Position numbers and translations under genes: made by a program
NCBI RefSeq assembly: GCF_900240845.1
Contig: NZ_OERU01000001.1
Location: forward strand, 827,079-891,078
From: Peptostreptococcus faecalis
GTDB taxonomy: Bacteria > Bacillota > Clostridia > Peptostreptococcales > Peptostreptococcaceae
Direction of reading: 5' to 3'
DNA length: 64,000 bases
Notes under the pieces: model-generated
What the model was told of the DNA's origin: nothing
The model's input: the letters and a program-made list of their open reading frames with translations, nothing else
Databases searched by the model: none
Shown: positions 8,194-16,293 of the stretch, piece by piece
Layout of the letters: every line of letters begins with the position of its first letter
How positions within the stretch are numbered: the stretch's first letter is position 1

Positions 8194-8484
8194 ATGGTAA
8201 TTGGAGATATTGCTGTAATGCCATTAAGACCATATGGCAGCGAAGAAGAAATGTATAAGATTGTAGATGCTTGTATTGATTTAATTAAAGATAGTGGGCT
8301 TAAGTATGAAATAAGTGCAAATAATACCACTGTCGAAGGAGAGCTAGATGAAGTATTTGAACTAGCAAAGGCGGTGCATCAACTTCCTTTTGAATTAAAC
8401 TGTGAAAGAGTGATTACTATATTCAGAGTTGACCAAAAAAAAGGTGGAATAACAATAGATGAAAAACTCAAAAATCACAAATAA
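8194..8484 (+). CDS. Thiamine-binding protein, YkoF/MTH1187 family
   Basis: This small cytoplasmic protein (96 residues) belongs to the thiamine-binding family PF01910 (formerly DUF77). Segments such as 'MVIGDIAVMPLRPYG', 'YEISANNTTVEGELDEVFEL' and the closing 'ERVITIFRVDQKKGG' fit that ferredoxin-like fold. The start is the ATG at 8194, with AGGAG 7-8 nt upstream; reading further upstream would run through the riboswitch and terminator. It is the first gene after the TPP riboswitch and overlaps the permease gene by 26 nt, so it probably serves thiamine or precursor uptake. Ligand binding is inferred from family and regulation. Confidence 0.85.
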   Translation: MVIGDIAVMPLRPYGSEEEMYKIVDACIDLIKDSGLKYEISANNTTVEGELDEVFELAKAVHQLPFELNCERVITIFRVDQKKGGITIDEKLKNHK

Positions 8485-9235
8485 AGTATTAAATTCAGCT
8501 TATCCTGTTTTAACCTTTATAGTATTAATATTATTGTGGCATTTTTTTGCAACTAACTCTAAAATACCGTCATATATATTACCTGCACCTTTAGATATTG
8601 TGAGAGAATTTAAATCAGACTGGCATGTTCTACTCATGCACAGTAAAGTTACTTTGGTAGAAACTAGTATAGGGTTTTTAATTTCCATTGTAGTAGCACT
8701 TACAGTAGGTACAACTATGGATTTTGTACCATTTGTAAAGAAATGCTTTTATCCAATTATGTATATCACTCAGATGATACCAACAATAACAATTGCTCCG
8801 TTGCTAGTTATTTGGTTTGGGTTTGGTATAAAATCCAAAATTTTATGCGTTATTTTAACTTGTTTTTTCCCAATGTTAATTAATTTTATGGATGGGATAG
8901 ACAGCATAGATAGGGAGTATATTGACTTATTTAAAGTAATGAAAGGAAGTAAATGGAAAACTTTTTTACACCTAAAATTTCCAATGTCACTAGATCAATT
9001 TTTTACTGGATTAAAAATATCTAGTACATATGCTTTTGTAGCTGCAACTGTTGCAGAATGGTTAGGTGGTAGTGCTGGTTTAGGAGTTTATATGGTAAGA
9101 TCAAAAAGCTCCTATGCTCTTGACAAAGTATTTGCATGCACTATATTGGTTGTAATACTAAGCTTAATTTTTGTAGGTGCGATAACAATACTCAAGAAAA
9201 TATTATTAAAAAGATTTGACAATAAAGGAGAATAA
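8459..9235 (+). CDS. thiX: ABC transporter permease for thiamine or its pyrimidine precursor (ThiX)
   Basis: This is a 258-residue membrane protein of the NitT/TauT-type permease family (BPD_transp_1) with about six hydrophobic helices. The cytoplasmic coupling loop is visible around residues 160-180 ('DLFKVMKGSKWKTFLHLKFP'). It overlaps the end of the YkoF-like gene by 26 nt and is followed after 3 nt by the binding protein, so the genes are translationally coupled under one TPP riboswitch. The family alone would not tell taurine from thiamine; the riboswitch and the NMT1-type partner support thiamine or hydroxymethylpyrimidine uptake. Confidence 0.85.
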   Translation: MKNSKITNKVLNSAYPVLTFIVLILLWHFFATNSKIPSYILPAPLDIVREFKSDWHVLLMHSKVTLVETSIGFLISIVVALTVGTTMDFVPFVKKCFYPIMYITQMIPTITIAPLLVIWFGFGIKSKILCVILTCFFPMLINFMDGIDSIDREYIDLFKVMKGSKWKTFLHLKFPMSLDQFFTGLKISSTYAFVAATVAEWLGGSAGLGVYMVRSKSSYALDKVFACTILVVILSLIFVGAITILKKILLKRFDNKGE

Positions 9236-9238
9236 TAA

Positions 9239-10255
9239 ATGAATTTTAAAAAAATTATATCTTTAAGTTTAGCGTCAGCTCTATCTTTAACTTTACTTGC
9301 AGGTTGTACTAATAGTAAAGAAGAAGACAGTGATGCTAAGTCTCTTAAAAAGATTACGCTAATGTTAGACTACACTCCTAATACTAATCATACTGGTCTT
9401 TATGTTGCAAAAGTTAAAGGCTACTTCAAAGATGAAGGATTGGATGTAGAAATAATTCAGCCATCTGATGGGGATGTGACTACATTAGTGGCAACAGGTA
9501 AAGCTGATTTCGGAGTTAGTTATCAGGAAGATGTAACATATGCTCTTACTAGAGAAAAAGATCCTCTTCCAGTAAAGGCAATTGCTACAATAGTTCAGCA
9601 TAATACGTCTGGATTCGCAGCACCTACTTCAAAAGGAATAAAATCTCCTAAAGATTTTGCTGGAAAAACATATGGAGGATGGGGTTCTCCTTCAGAAGAA
9701 GCGATAATAAAATTGGCAATGGAAAAATATGGTGTAGACTTCAATAAGTTAAACAGAGTCGATATAGGTCAAGATGACTATTTTGTAGCCACAGAAAAGA
9801 ATATTGATTTTGCTTGGATCTTTGAAGGATGGACAGGTATTGAAGCTAAAATTAAAAACAAGCCTTTAGATTATATAGCAGTTAAAGATATAGATCCTTC
9901 TTTAGATTACTATACTCCTATTTTGATTTCTAATAATAAGAATATAGAAGAAAATCCAGAATTAGTAAAGAAATTTATGAAGGCGACTTCTAAGGGATAT
10001 AATTATGCAATTGAAAACCCAGATGACTCTGCTAAAATACTTATAAAAGAAGTTCCAGAACTAAATAAAGATTTAGTCGAAAAGAGTCAGGAGTTTTTAT
10101 CTAAAGAGTATAAATCAGATGCCAGTACTTGGGGTGAAATGAAATCATCTGTTTGGAAAAATTATGCTGAATTTATGAAAAAAAATAAATTAATAACTAA
10201 AGATCTTAATGAACAAGAGGCTTTTACAAATGAATTCTTGCCAGAAAAAAAATAA
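9239..10255 (+). CDS. thiY: Thiamine/HMP-precursor-binding lipoprotein (ThiY, NMT1/THI5-like)
   Basis: This substrate-binding protein of 338 residues has a lipoprotein signal ending LLAGC (Cys at about residue 23), so it is anchored outside the membrane. The NMT1/THI5-like fold is indicated by '[21 protein letters not shown]' early in the mature chain and '[13 protein letters not shown]' around residue 90. ThiY proteins of this type bind formylaminopyrimidine or related thiamine precursors. It is the third gene of the riboswitch operon, preceded by AAAGGAGAATAAT. The exact ligand cannot be assigned from sequence. Confidence 0.87.
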   Translation: MNFKKIISLSLASALSLTLLAGCTNSKEEDSDAKSLKKITLMLDYTPNTNHTGLYVAKVKGYFKDEGLDVEIIQPSDGDVTTLVATGKADFGVSYQEDVTYALTREKDPLPVKAIATIVQHNTSGFAAPTSKGIKSPKDFAGKTYGGWGSPSEEAIIKLAMEKYGVDFNKLNRVDIGQDDYFVATEKNIDFAWIFEGWTGIEAKIKNKPLDYIAVKDIDPSLDYYTPILISNNKNIEENPELVKKFMKATSKGYNYAIENPDDSAKILIKEVPELNKDLVEKSQEFLSKEYKSDASTWGEMKSSVWKNYAEFMKKNKLITKDLNEQEAFTNEFLPEKK

Positions 10256-10946
10256 AATAACTGTTTCTAATATGGATAAATATTATGAAGGTTCAAAAAT
10301 ATTATCTGATATAAATATTCACATTGATGAAGGCGAATTGGTCACAATAGTAGGGCCAAGTGGAAGTGGTAAAAGTACAATTTTTAATATAATTACAGGT
10401 TTGACAAAAGAAGATTCTGGAAGTATTTTTGTAAATGGAGAAATAAGTTATATGTATCAAAAAGACTTATTATTGCCATACAAAACTATTTTAGATAATG
10501 TTTCTCTCCCTCTAATACTCAAAGGTCAAAAAAAGAGAGAAGCGAGAGATATTGTAAAACCGTATTTCAAAATATTTGGTCTTGAAAACTATGAAAAAAA
10601 CTATCCAAGTGATTTATCTGGTGGTATGCGACAAAGAGTAAACTTTCTTAGGACGTTTATATGTTCAAGTGATATAATACTTTTAGACGAACCATTTGGA
10701 GCTCTTGATTCAATTACAAAGTCGAGTATACAAGAATGGTTTATAGATATTAAGAAAAGTCTTAATTCCACTATCTGTATGATTACACACGATATAGATG
10801 AAGCTATAAAACTATCTGATAGAATTTATGTCATATCATCTAGGCCAGCAAATATAAAAAAGGAATTCAATCTTAGTTCTTTTGATAAAAACAATGTTGA
10901 AGAAGTATCAAATTTAAAGAAAAAAATTATTAATTACTTCATATAA
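10230..10946 (+). CDS. thiZ: ABC transporter ATPase for thiamine or precursor uptake (ThiZ)
   Basis: This 238-residue ABC ATPase has Walker [10 protein letters not shown] (about 36-44), signature LSGGMRQR (about 127-134), Walker [13 protein letters not shown] (about 146-157) and the switch histidine in ITHDIDEA (about 181). It powers the ThiX/ThiY importer. I choose the ATG at 10230, with AGAGG 9 nt upstream; an earlier in-frame ATG at 10209 has no ribosome site. Either start overlaps the end of thiY, so translation is coupled. A strong terminator ends the operon. Confidence 0.88.
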   Translation: MNSCQKKNKITVSNMDKYYEGSKILSDINIHIDEGELVTIVGPSGSGKSTIFNIITGLTKEDSGSIFVNGEISYMYQKDLLLPYKTILDNVSLPLILKGQKKREARDIVKPYFKIFGLENYEKNYPSDLSGGMRQRVNFLRTFICSSDIILLDEPFGALDSITKSSIQEWFIDIKKSLNSTICMITHDIDEAIKLSDRIYVISSRPANIKKEFNLSSFDKNNVEEVSNLKKKIINYFI

Positions 10947-11005
10947 TTTTTATTCCATGCAAAAAAAATTGAAATTATATATTTTTGAAAAACATAAAAT
11001 AATAA

Positions 11006-11041
11006 AAAAATAGTATGCTTAAATTTAAGCATACTATTTTT
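11006..11041. terminator. Bidirectional terminator between thiZ and the degV gene
   Basis: This is an almost loopless perfect palindrome: AAAAATAGTATGCTTAAA (11006-11023) followed by its reverse complement (11024-11041), with A-tract and T-tract on the two sides. It serves both convergent genes. Confidence 0.85.
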
Positions 11042-11095
11042 ATTATATGAATATTAAACAACAATAAAGTTATTTTTCTATTTAAAGTATATAAT

Positions 11096-11941
11096 TTATT
11101 TTTTGAAAAAAGCAATTCCAATTGATCCAGGACCAATATGAGTTCCTATTGTGCTTCCCATCATAGAAACAGGAAATTCATCCAATTTTTTGCCAAACAC
11201 AGTATTATCCTTTGAAATATACTGATTTAACAGGGCAGTATCATTTCCAGAATACCCTAACATATATGGCATACCTTCATCAAATTCAAAACTTTCAGCC
11301 ATCTTATTTAGCATTGTAATTCCCTTTTTAAATCCTCTTGCTTTTCCAGCTAACACTACAAATCCATTATCTATTGTTATAATTGGCTTTACAGAAAGTA
11401 TTGTGCCTGCAATAGCGCTCATTTTTGATAATCTTCCGCCCTTATATAAATTCTCTAGAGTATTTAATAAAAAGTAAATAGAGATTTTTTCTTTTTTCTC
11501 TTCTAGCTTTTTAACTATTTCCTCTGGGTCTAAATTAGCCTTTACTAACTCTAATGCATATAAAACCAGTATTTTTTCACCAATGCATCCGCTTTTACTA
11601 TCTACTACGAACACTTTTCCAGGAAATCTTTCTGCGGCTATTTTAGCACTTGAATACGTACCAGAAAGATCTGAAGATAATGTAATGGCTATGGCTATAT
11701 CACCGTTATCTACTATTTTTTGAAATTCTTGTTCGTATGCATAAGGAGTAACTTGGCTTGTCTTTGGCAGCATCTCTGACTCTTCTAAAAAATCATAGAA
11801 TTGACTGTTTGTAATATCTATATTATCTTTATATTCATTTTCTCCAAAAAAAATTGTTAATGGCATAAAAGAAAGGCCCAGCTCTTTAGATTCATCAAAA
11901 GTAATATCAGAAGCAGAATCTACAACTATTTTTATACTCAT
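11096..11941 (-). CDS. DegV family fatty-acid-binding protein (FakB-like)
   Basis: This 281-residue protein has the two-lobed DegV fold. It opens 'IKIVVDSASDITFDESKELG', carries the lipid-contacting 'SSDLSGTYSSAKIAAE' segment (about residues 88-103) and ends with 'GSTIGTHIGPGSIGIAFF', all conserved in the family. Members bind a fatty acid and hand it to a FakA kinase. No fakA-like kinase gene is in this window. A GGGGGAT ribosome site precedes the ATG. It stands alone between two terminators. Which fatty acid it binds cannot be read here. Confidence 0.88.
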   Translation of the reverse strand: MSIKIVVDSASDITFDESKELGLSFMPLTIFFGENEYKDNIDITNSQFYDFLEESEMLPKTSQVTPYAYEQEFQKIVDNGDIAIAITLSSDLSGTYSSAKIAAERFPGKVFVVDSKSGCIGEKILVLYALELVKANLDPEEIVKKLEEKKEKISIYFLLNTLENLYKGGRLSKMSAIAGTILSVKPIITIDNGFVVLAGKARGFKKGITMLNKMAESFEFDEGMPYMLGYSGNDTALLNQYISKDNTVFGKKLDEFPVSMMGSTIGTHIGPGSIGIAFFKK

Positions 11942-12157
11942 ACTTATCCCCCTAAAATTTATTCTTATATATCAATAGCTTTTGCTATAAAATACACAAC
12001 GCATATGATTATTATAACACAAATGAATAGTCTATGTATATTCTAGATAGTTATTTTAACTATCTAGATGTAAACTGTTAAATGTTATGAGTTTACAATA
12101 GTATTCATATATGATATTATCAACATATAAAAAAAGGAAAAGACAGAGGTGTGTAAA

Positions 12158-13105
12158 TTGAATGAATTAAAAGAGGCTATATTAAACGGATATTTAGCTA
12201 CAAAAGAAGACATCGAAATTTTGAAAGAAAGTAAATTGAGCGATTTAATCTCCGCAGCAAAAATTATTAGAGATTATTATCACAATAATAATTTTGATTT
12301 TTGTACTATAATTAATGCAAAAAGCGGAAAGTGCAGTGAAAATTGTAAATTTTGTGCCCAGTCATCTTATTATATTACTGGAATAGAAGAATATGGTGTT
12401 ATAGATAGAGAATTTGCATTAAAATCTGCAATTAGCTGCTATAATAGTGGAATTAGTAGATTTTCTTTAGTTACATCCGGTAAAACCTTAAATAAAAAAG
12501 AATTTGAAAAAGTATGCCGTATATTTTCTTATATAAAAGAAAACTGTCCAATCCACCTATGTTCATCAAATGGACTCTTAACGATAGAACAGTTAAAAAA
12601 ATTAAAGGAGATAGGTGTAAAAAGATATCATAATAATTTAGAAACTTCACGTAGTTTTTTCTCTAATATTTGTACATCTCATAGCTTTGATGATAAAGTT
12701 AAGGTAATTAAAAATGCAAAGAGAGTAGGGCTTGAGGTATGTAGTGGCGGGATATTCGGATTAGGAGAGAGTTTGGACGATAGAATAGATCTAGCCTTTA
12801 CGCTTAAATCACTTGAAGTAGATTCCGTGCCTATAAATATATTAAATCCTATCAAGAACACACCTTTTGAAAATAACCCAAAATTGACTTATGAGGAAGT
12901 TCTAAGATCAATAGCTATATTTAGATTTATTATGCCTAAAACTAGTATAAGATTGGCAGGAGGAAGGAATATTTACGGAGATAAAGGAGAACTTGCAATA
13001 GAAGCTGGCATTGACTCTATGATATCCGGAAATATGCTTACAACTTCTGGAATTAACATTAAAGAAGATATAACTATGATAAATAAAATGAATTTTTGTA
13101 TATAA
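12158..13105 (+). CDS. bioB: Biotin synthase (BioB)
   Basis: This is a 315-residue radical SAM enzyme that inserts sulfur into dethiobiotin. The radical-SAM cluster motif CSENCKFCAQS lies around residues 62-72. Further BioB marks are 'KRYHNNLETSRSFF' (about 155-168), 'EVCSGGIFGLGES' (about 193-205) and 'SIRLAGGR' near residue 265. The start is a TTG at 12158, with AGAGGT 7 nt upstream; a GTG at 12149 overlaps that site. No other biotin gene is nearby, so the cell may convert imported dethiobiotin, or the rest of the pathway is elsewhere. The length is typical. Confidence 0.88.
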   Translation: MNELKEAILNGYLATKEDIEILKESKLSDLISAAKIIRDYYHNNNFDFCTIINAKSGKCSENCKFCAQSSYYITGIEEYGVIDREFALKSAISCYNSGISRFSLVTSGKTLNKKEFEKVCRIFSYIKENCPIHLCSSNGLLTIEQLKKLKEIGVKRYHNNLETSRSFFSNICTSHSFDDKVKVIKNAKRVGLEVCSGGIFGLGESLDDRIDLAFTLKSLEVDSVPINILNPIKNTPFENNPKLTYEEVLRSIAIFRFIMPKTSIRLAGGRNIYGDKGELAIEAGIDSMISGNMLTTSGINIKEDITMINKMNFCI

Positions 13106-13197
13106 TTGATTAGATATATTTATGATTATATCCGTATCTAAATAACTTACTGTTAAGATTGATTATTAAAACTAAAAATAAAACCAGCAAAAAAAAT

Positions 13198-13222
13198 AAA
13201 AAAGAGCATTTGCTCTTTTTTA
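13198..13222. terminator. Bidirectional terminator between bioB and the CWB2 gene
   Basis: AAAAAGAGCA pairs with TGCTCTTTTT around a very short loop, with A and T tracts on the two sides. Confidence 0.8.
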
Positions 13223-13255
13223 TTTTTTATGTAATTTATAATTGCTTTTAAAGTA

Positions 13256-14659
13256 TTAATTAATATTTAATCCGAAATTAAAAAAACCTTTTTTAAAATT
13301 ATCGAATGAGTTCTTAACGCTTGTATAACCTACTGCATATCTATTTTCTTCAATATCGTAGACTTCATATGCTAATGCGGCATATTTTAATAAATCCGAC
13401 TCTTCTTCATCCGGTGTTAATAAATAGTTACCTCCCGTATCAGATAATAAGTAAGTATTTATATTGTATTTTGACCCGTATTTTGATGCTCCAATTTTAC
13501 AAGAAGTATGATCATCTATTCCGTCTGATAGATCATATGAATTTGCTGATAGAGTTTTTAATTCTATATTTTTATATTTTTTATGAAAATTATGTATTTC
13601 GGATTCCACATCCTTAGAACTTAAATATAAATTCCCATATGGCTTTATTATGATATTTGACTCAAGCATATTTAATCTACCTAAACAGTCCAACATTTCC
13701 TTATTTCTAGAAATAGTCATGTCCCTATGAGTTATACAAGGTAAACCTTTATCAACTAGGTCTCTGTTTATTTTATTTATAGCTTTACTGCTTGAACCAT
13801 CTGTAAGTAACATTAAATACGTATGTTTCGGATTATCTTTTATATCTCTTAATAGAGACAGGCCCATTGTCAAAATTTCATCATCTTGGTGTGGAGTCAG
13901 GTATAAAATCTTTCTTTCTATATTTATATCTCCACCTACCATAATATCGACATTCGAGTTATTAATATCGATGTTCGATCCATCTTTAGAAGATAAGTAT
14001 ATACCATATCCTTTTTTAATAGCTAAGTTTACTGCACTTAACGAGTCCGCGCTATTTTCACCACTTACAAGTACGCCTTTGCTAAATGTTTCTCTTTCAT
14101 TTAGTAATTTATTTGTTTCATATCTATCGTTTCCAATAATTTGATTATAATTGCTGTCATTTTTTACAAGTCCGCCCACAATCAGCACGTTTGAATTAGC
14201 TAAATTTGGAAGATTAGTTCCATCACTGTATATAATTGTTGCTTTATTTTTTACTGCGTATCCAATCGAGCTGATTAAATCACTCGTATGATTAATTATT
14301 ACCACATTTTTTGAAATATTAGGATCATCTTCATTAGTGATGGGTAGAGCATTTAATCGATCAATTTCTCTTTGCATTGATTCATTTATTTTTCCATCTG
14401 GAGACAGTAAAAAAGGTATCTCTTTACTAATAGAGTAGTTTAAGGCTTTTACAGTTTCTTGTATATCTAAGTTATTTCCTATAGAAACATATTCTGAAGT
14501 TTCAAATGATTCTTCAATAGTTTTTATGTTTGTTTCATATCTGTCTGATCCAACTATTTTATTAATATACAATTCTTTGTTTTTATCGGTCGCATTAATA
14601 TTTAGTGGAGTAGCCAAAAGTATAAGAAAAGCTATTCCAAAAGGTATTGCTTTATTCAT
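13256..14659 (-). CDS. Secreted cell-wall-binding (CWB2) protein fused to a PIG-L/LmbE deacetylase domain
   Basis: The protein has 467 residues: an N-terminal signal peptide (about 1-23), then two-to-three CWB2-type repeats (about 33-240) marked by 'IVGSDRYETN' (about 35) and 'IIGNDRYETN' (about 175), with VGG turns. The C-terminal part is a PIG-L/LmbE de-N-acetylase: zinc motif PHQDDE (about 251-256) and a later DDHTSCK. CWB2 repeats anchor proteins to the wall of clostridia, so the enzyme half probably removes acetyl groups from a surface glycan outside the cell. The substrate is unknown. It is a single gene with its own promoter. Confidence 0.85.
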   Translation of the reverse strand: MNKAIPFGIAFLILLATPLNINATDKNKELYINKIVGSDRYETNIKTIEESFETSEYVSIGNNLDIQETVKALNYSISKEIPFLLSPDGKINESMQREIDRLNALPITNEDDPNISKNVVIINHTSDLISSIGYAVKNKATIIYSDGTNLPNLANSNVLIVGGLVKNDSNYNQIIGNDRYETNKLLNERETFSKGVLVSGENSADSLSAVNLAIKKGYGIYLSSKDGSNIDINNSNVDIMVGGDINIERKILYLTPHQDDEILTMGLSLLRDIKDNPKHTYLMLLTDGSSSKAINKINRDLVDKGLPCITHRDMTISRNKEMLDCLGRLNMLESNIIIKPYGNLYLSSKDVESEIHNFHKKYKNIELKTLSANSYDLSDGIDDHTSCKIGASKYGSKYNINTYLLSDTGGNYLLTPDEEESDLLKYAALAYEVYDIEENRYAVGYTSVKNSFDNFKKGFFNFGLNIN

Positions 14660-14716
14660 TTAATTCTCCTTATTTATTGCTTATTTTTTTTGTTATTTTA
14701 TTTATTTCACATATTA

Positions 14717-14744
14717 ACAATACCATAATCTAGTTAATAGTCAA
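14717..14744 (-). promoter_or_regulatory. Probable promoter of the CWB2/deacetylase gene
   Basis: On the minus strand, TTGACT (14744-14739) and TATTGT (14722-14717) are spaced by 16 bp, about 58 nt before the gene start. The rest of this 329-bp divergent gap (14660-14988) is AT-rich with no other feature that I can support. Confidence 0.45.
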
Positions 14745-14988
14745 GTATAATGAACTGATTCACATTAACATTTTAATGTTCTTTAAAAAATTTAATAGCC
14801 AATTGTTTATATTATAATAATGATTATATTGATAAAAGAGTATTAATATTATGCTATAAAAGTATAATTGTATGATAAAATAAACTATAGAGCGGTACTT
14901 TTATTTATATATTATAAAAATATATTTAATCTACTATTAATAAATCATTATTTAAGTACGTATAATTGAGGTGATAAGAGGTGATAAG

Positions 14989-15744
14989 ATGATATTTATA
15001 AAGTCTATATTTTTTGATGATAAAATTAATGAAAAAATAAGCGAAAACAAATATGATTCATATGAGGTAAATATTCCAATAATAAAGAATATGATAAATA
15101 ACAAAGAAAAAATAGAAATTAGTAACGAAGTAACCTTTTTTGTTGGAGAAAATGGATCAGGAAAATCAACATTATTGGAAGCGATTGCTATAGCATATGG
15201 CTTTAATCCTGAGGGAGGCACAAAAAATTTTAATTTTAGTACTAAAGATTCGCATTCAAATTTATTTGATCATCTAATGCTGTCAAAAAGCTTTAAACTG
15301 TCTAAAGATGGCTTTTTTTATAGAGCAGAAAGCTTTTATAATGTTTCCACTGAAATAGATAATTTAGATAATGAATTTCCTCTTTTGGATTATTATGGTG
15401 GTAAATCCCTTCATGATAGATCTCATGGTGAAGGTCTGTTAGAGTTAATTAAAAATCGCTTTTTAGGCAATGGAGTATATATACTTGATGAACCTGAAGC
15501 CTCATTATCTCCAACAGGATTAATGCAACTTTTATGCTTAATCAAAGAATTTGTTACTAATGATTCTCAATTTATTATATCTACACATTCGCCTATATTA
15601 ATGAGTTATCCAAACTCAACAATTTACGAGCTGAAAGAAGGATTAATAAGAAAAACTAACCTAAAAGAAACAGATCATTATATAATAACACGGGCTTTTA
15701 TGGAAAACAGCGAAGTTATGATTAAAAACTTATTTAGTGAATAG
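14989..15744 (+). CDS. AAA/ABC-type ATPase of unknown role (OLD/RecF-like)
   Basis: This 251-residue P-loop ATPase has Walker A GENGSGKST (about 46-54), Walker B 'GVYILDEPEASLSP' (about 157-170) with the catalytic glutamate, and 'FIISTHSPIL' (about 188-197) as the switch-histidine motif. It lacks membrane helices and a long coiled coil, so it is a compact stand-alone member. Proteins of this kind are often annotated as predicted ATPases; their job is not known. The start is the ATG at 14989 behind AGAGGTG. A near-duplicate of that ribosome-site sequence (GAGGTGATAA, twice) lies just upstream. No partner nuclease is adjacent, so I do not call a defence system. Confidence 0.75.
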   Translation: MIFIKSIFFDDKINEKISENKYDSYEVNIPIIKNMINNKEKIEISNEVTFFVGENGSGKSTLLEAIAIAYGFNPEGGTKNFNFSTKDSHSNLFDHLMLSKSFKLSKDGFFYRAESFYNVSTEIDNLDNEFPLLDYYGGKSLHDRSHGEGLLELIKNRFLGNGVYILDEPEASLSPTGLMQLLCLIKEFVTNDSQFIISTHSPILMSYPNSTIYELKEGLIRKTNLKETDHYIITRAFMENSEVMIKNLFSE

Positions 15745-16025
15745 CAATTAATAAACGTGTATTGAGAGTGACAAAATATTAGTTGTATAAATAAAATGAA
15801 TTAAACCATAGGTGCATATTAGATTTAATATTAATATAGCGAAAGTTATTTTAATACGTTATGAATATAATCTTGATAAACAGAATGCTTAGAAGATATA
15901 AATTTATAAAAAAATAATAAATATAAAAACATAATTTAAATATACGCATTATTAAATGTACAAAATACATATTTTACTATATAGGCTTAAAATACCATAT
16001 AATTGACTATTTTATGATAGCGCCA

Positions 16026-16065
16026 CATAACTATTCCCAAAATATACATTTAAGGAATAGTTATG
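16026..16065. repeat. 12-bp perfect inverted repeat
   Basis: CATAACTATTCC (16026-16037) and GGAATAGTTATG (16054-16065) flank a 16-nt loop. No T-tract follows on either side, so it is not an obvious terminator. Confidence 0.65.
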
Positions 16066-16137
16066 CATTATATATATATCCTCCATTCATGTGATGTTAT
16101 ATCTAAAATCTATAATTTTTAGATATAATAAAAAAAT

Positions 16138-16172
16138 ATTTACATCTTTATTTTTATTTACATCTTTATTTT
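16138..16172. repeat. Two tandem copies of a 17-bp sequence
   Basis: ATTTACATCTTTATTTT occurs at 16138-16154 and again at 16156-16172, giving an 18-bp period. Both copies are exact. Confidence 0.7.
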
Positions 16173-16234
16173 AAAGAATTTATTTCTTCCCTCTTTTATA
16201 TTGTCTATGTAATTTGACCTACAATATTACAATA

Positions 16235-16269
16235 TAAAAAAGATGGCTATAAATGTAGTCATCTTTTTT
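16235..16269. terminator. Terminator after pepC
   Basis: AAAAAAGATG pairs with CATCTTTTTT around an imperfect inner loop. It lies 25 nt past the pepC stop codon on the minus strand, with T-tracts available in both directions. Confidence 0.75.
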
Positions 16270-16293
16270 TGCGCTTTATTTATATTTTTATGT

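Larger units (their letters stand above)
15745..16293. other. Non-coding gap of about 550 bp with short repeats
   Basis: I find no open frame with a credible start here. The gap holds a 12-bp perfect inverted repeat (16026-16065), a weaker hairpin (ATATCTAAAA at 16099-16108 with its complement at 16117-16126), an 18-bp-period tandem repeat (16138-16172) and a terminator for pepC (16235-16269). It is longer than the other gaps in this part of the window and could hold a small RNA or the remains of a lost gene. Confidence 0.5.

Noticed and set aside
13321..13617. 98-codon plus-strand open frame inside the CWB2/deacetylase gene
   Set aside because: It is antisense to a strongly supported gene, lacks a ribosome site, and its translation is Leu/Ile/Tyr-rich as expected of a shadow frame.
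14971..16293. Two-gene defence system built on the AAA ATPase
   Set aside because: There is no second gene: the following 550 bp are non-coding, and the next gene is aminopeptidase C on the other strand.
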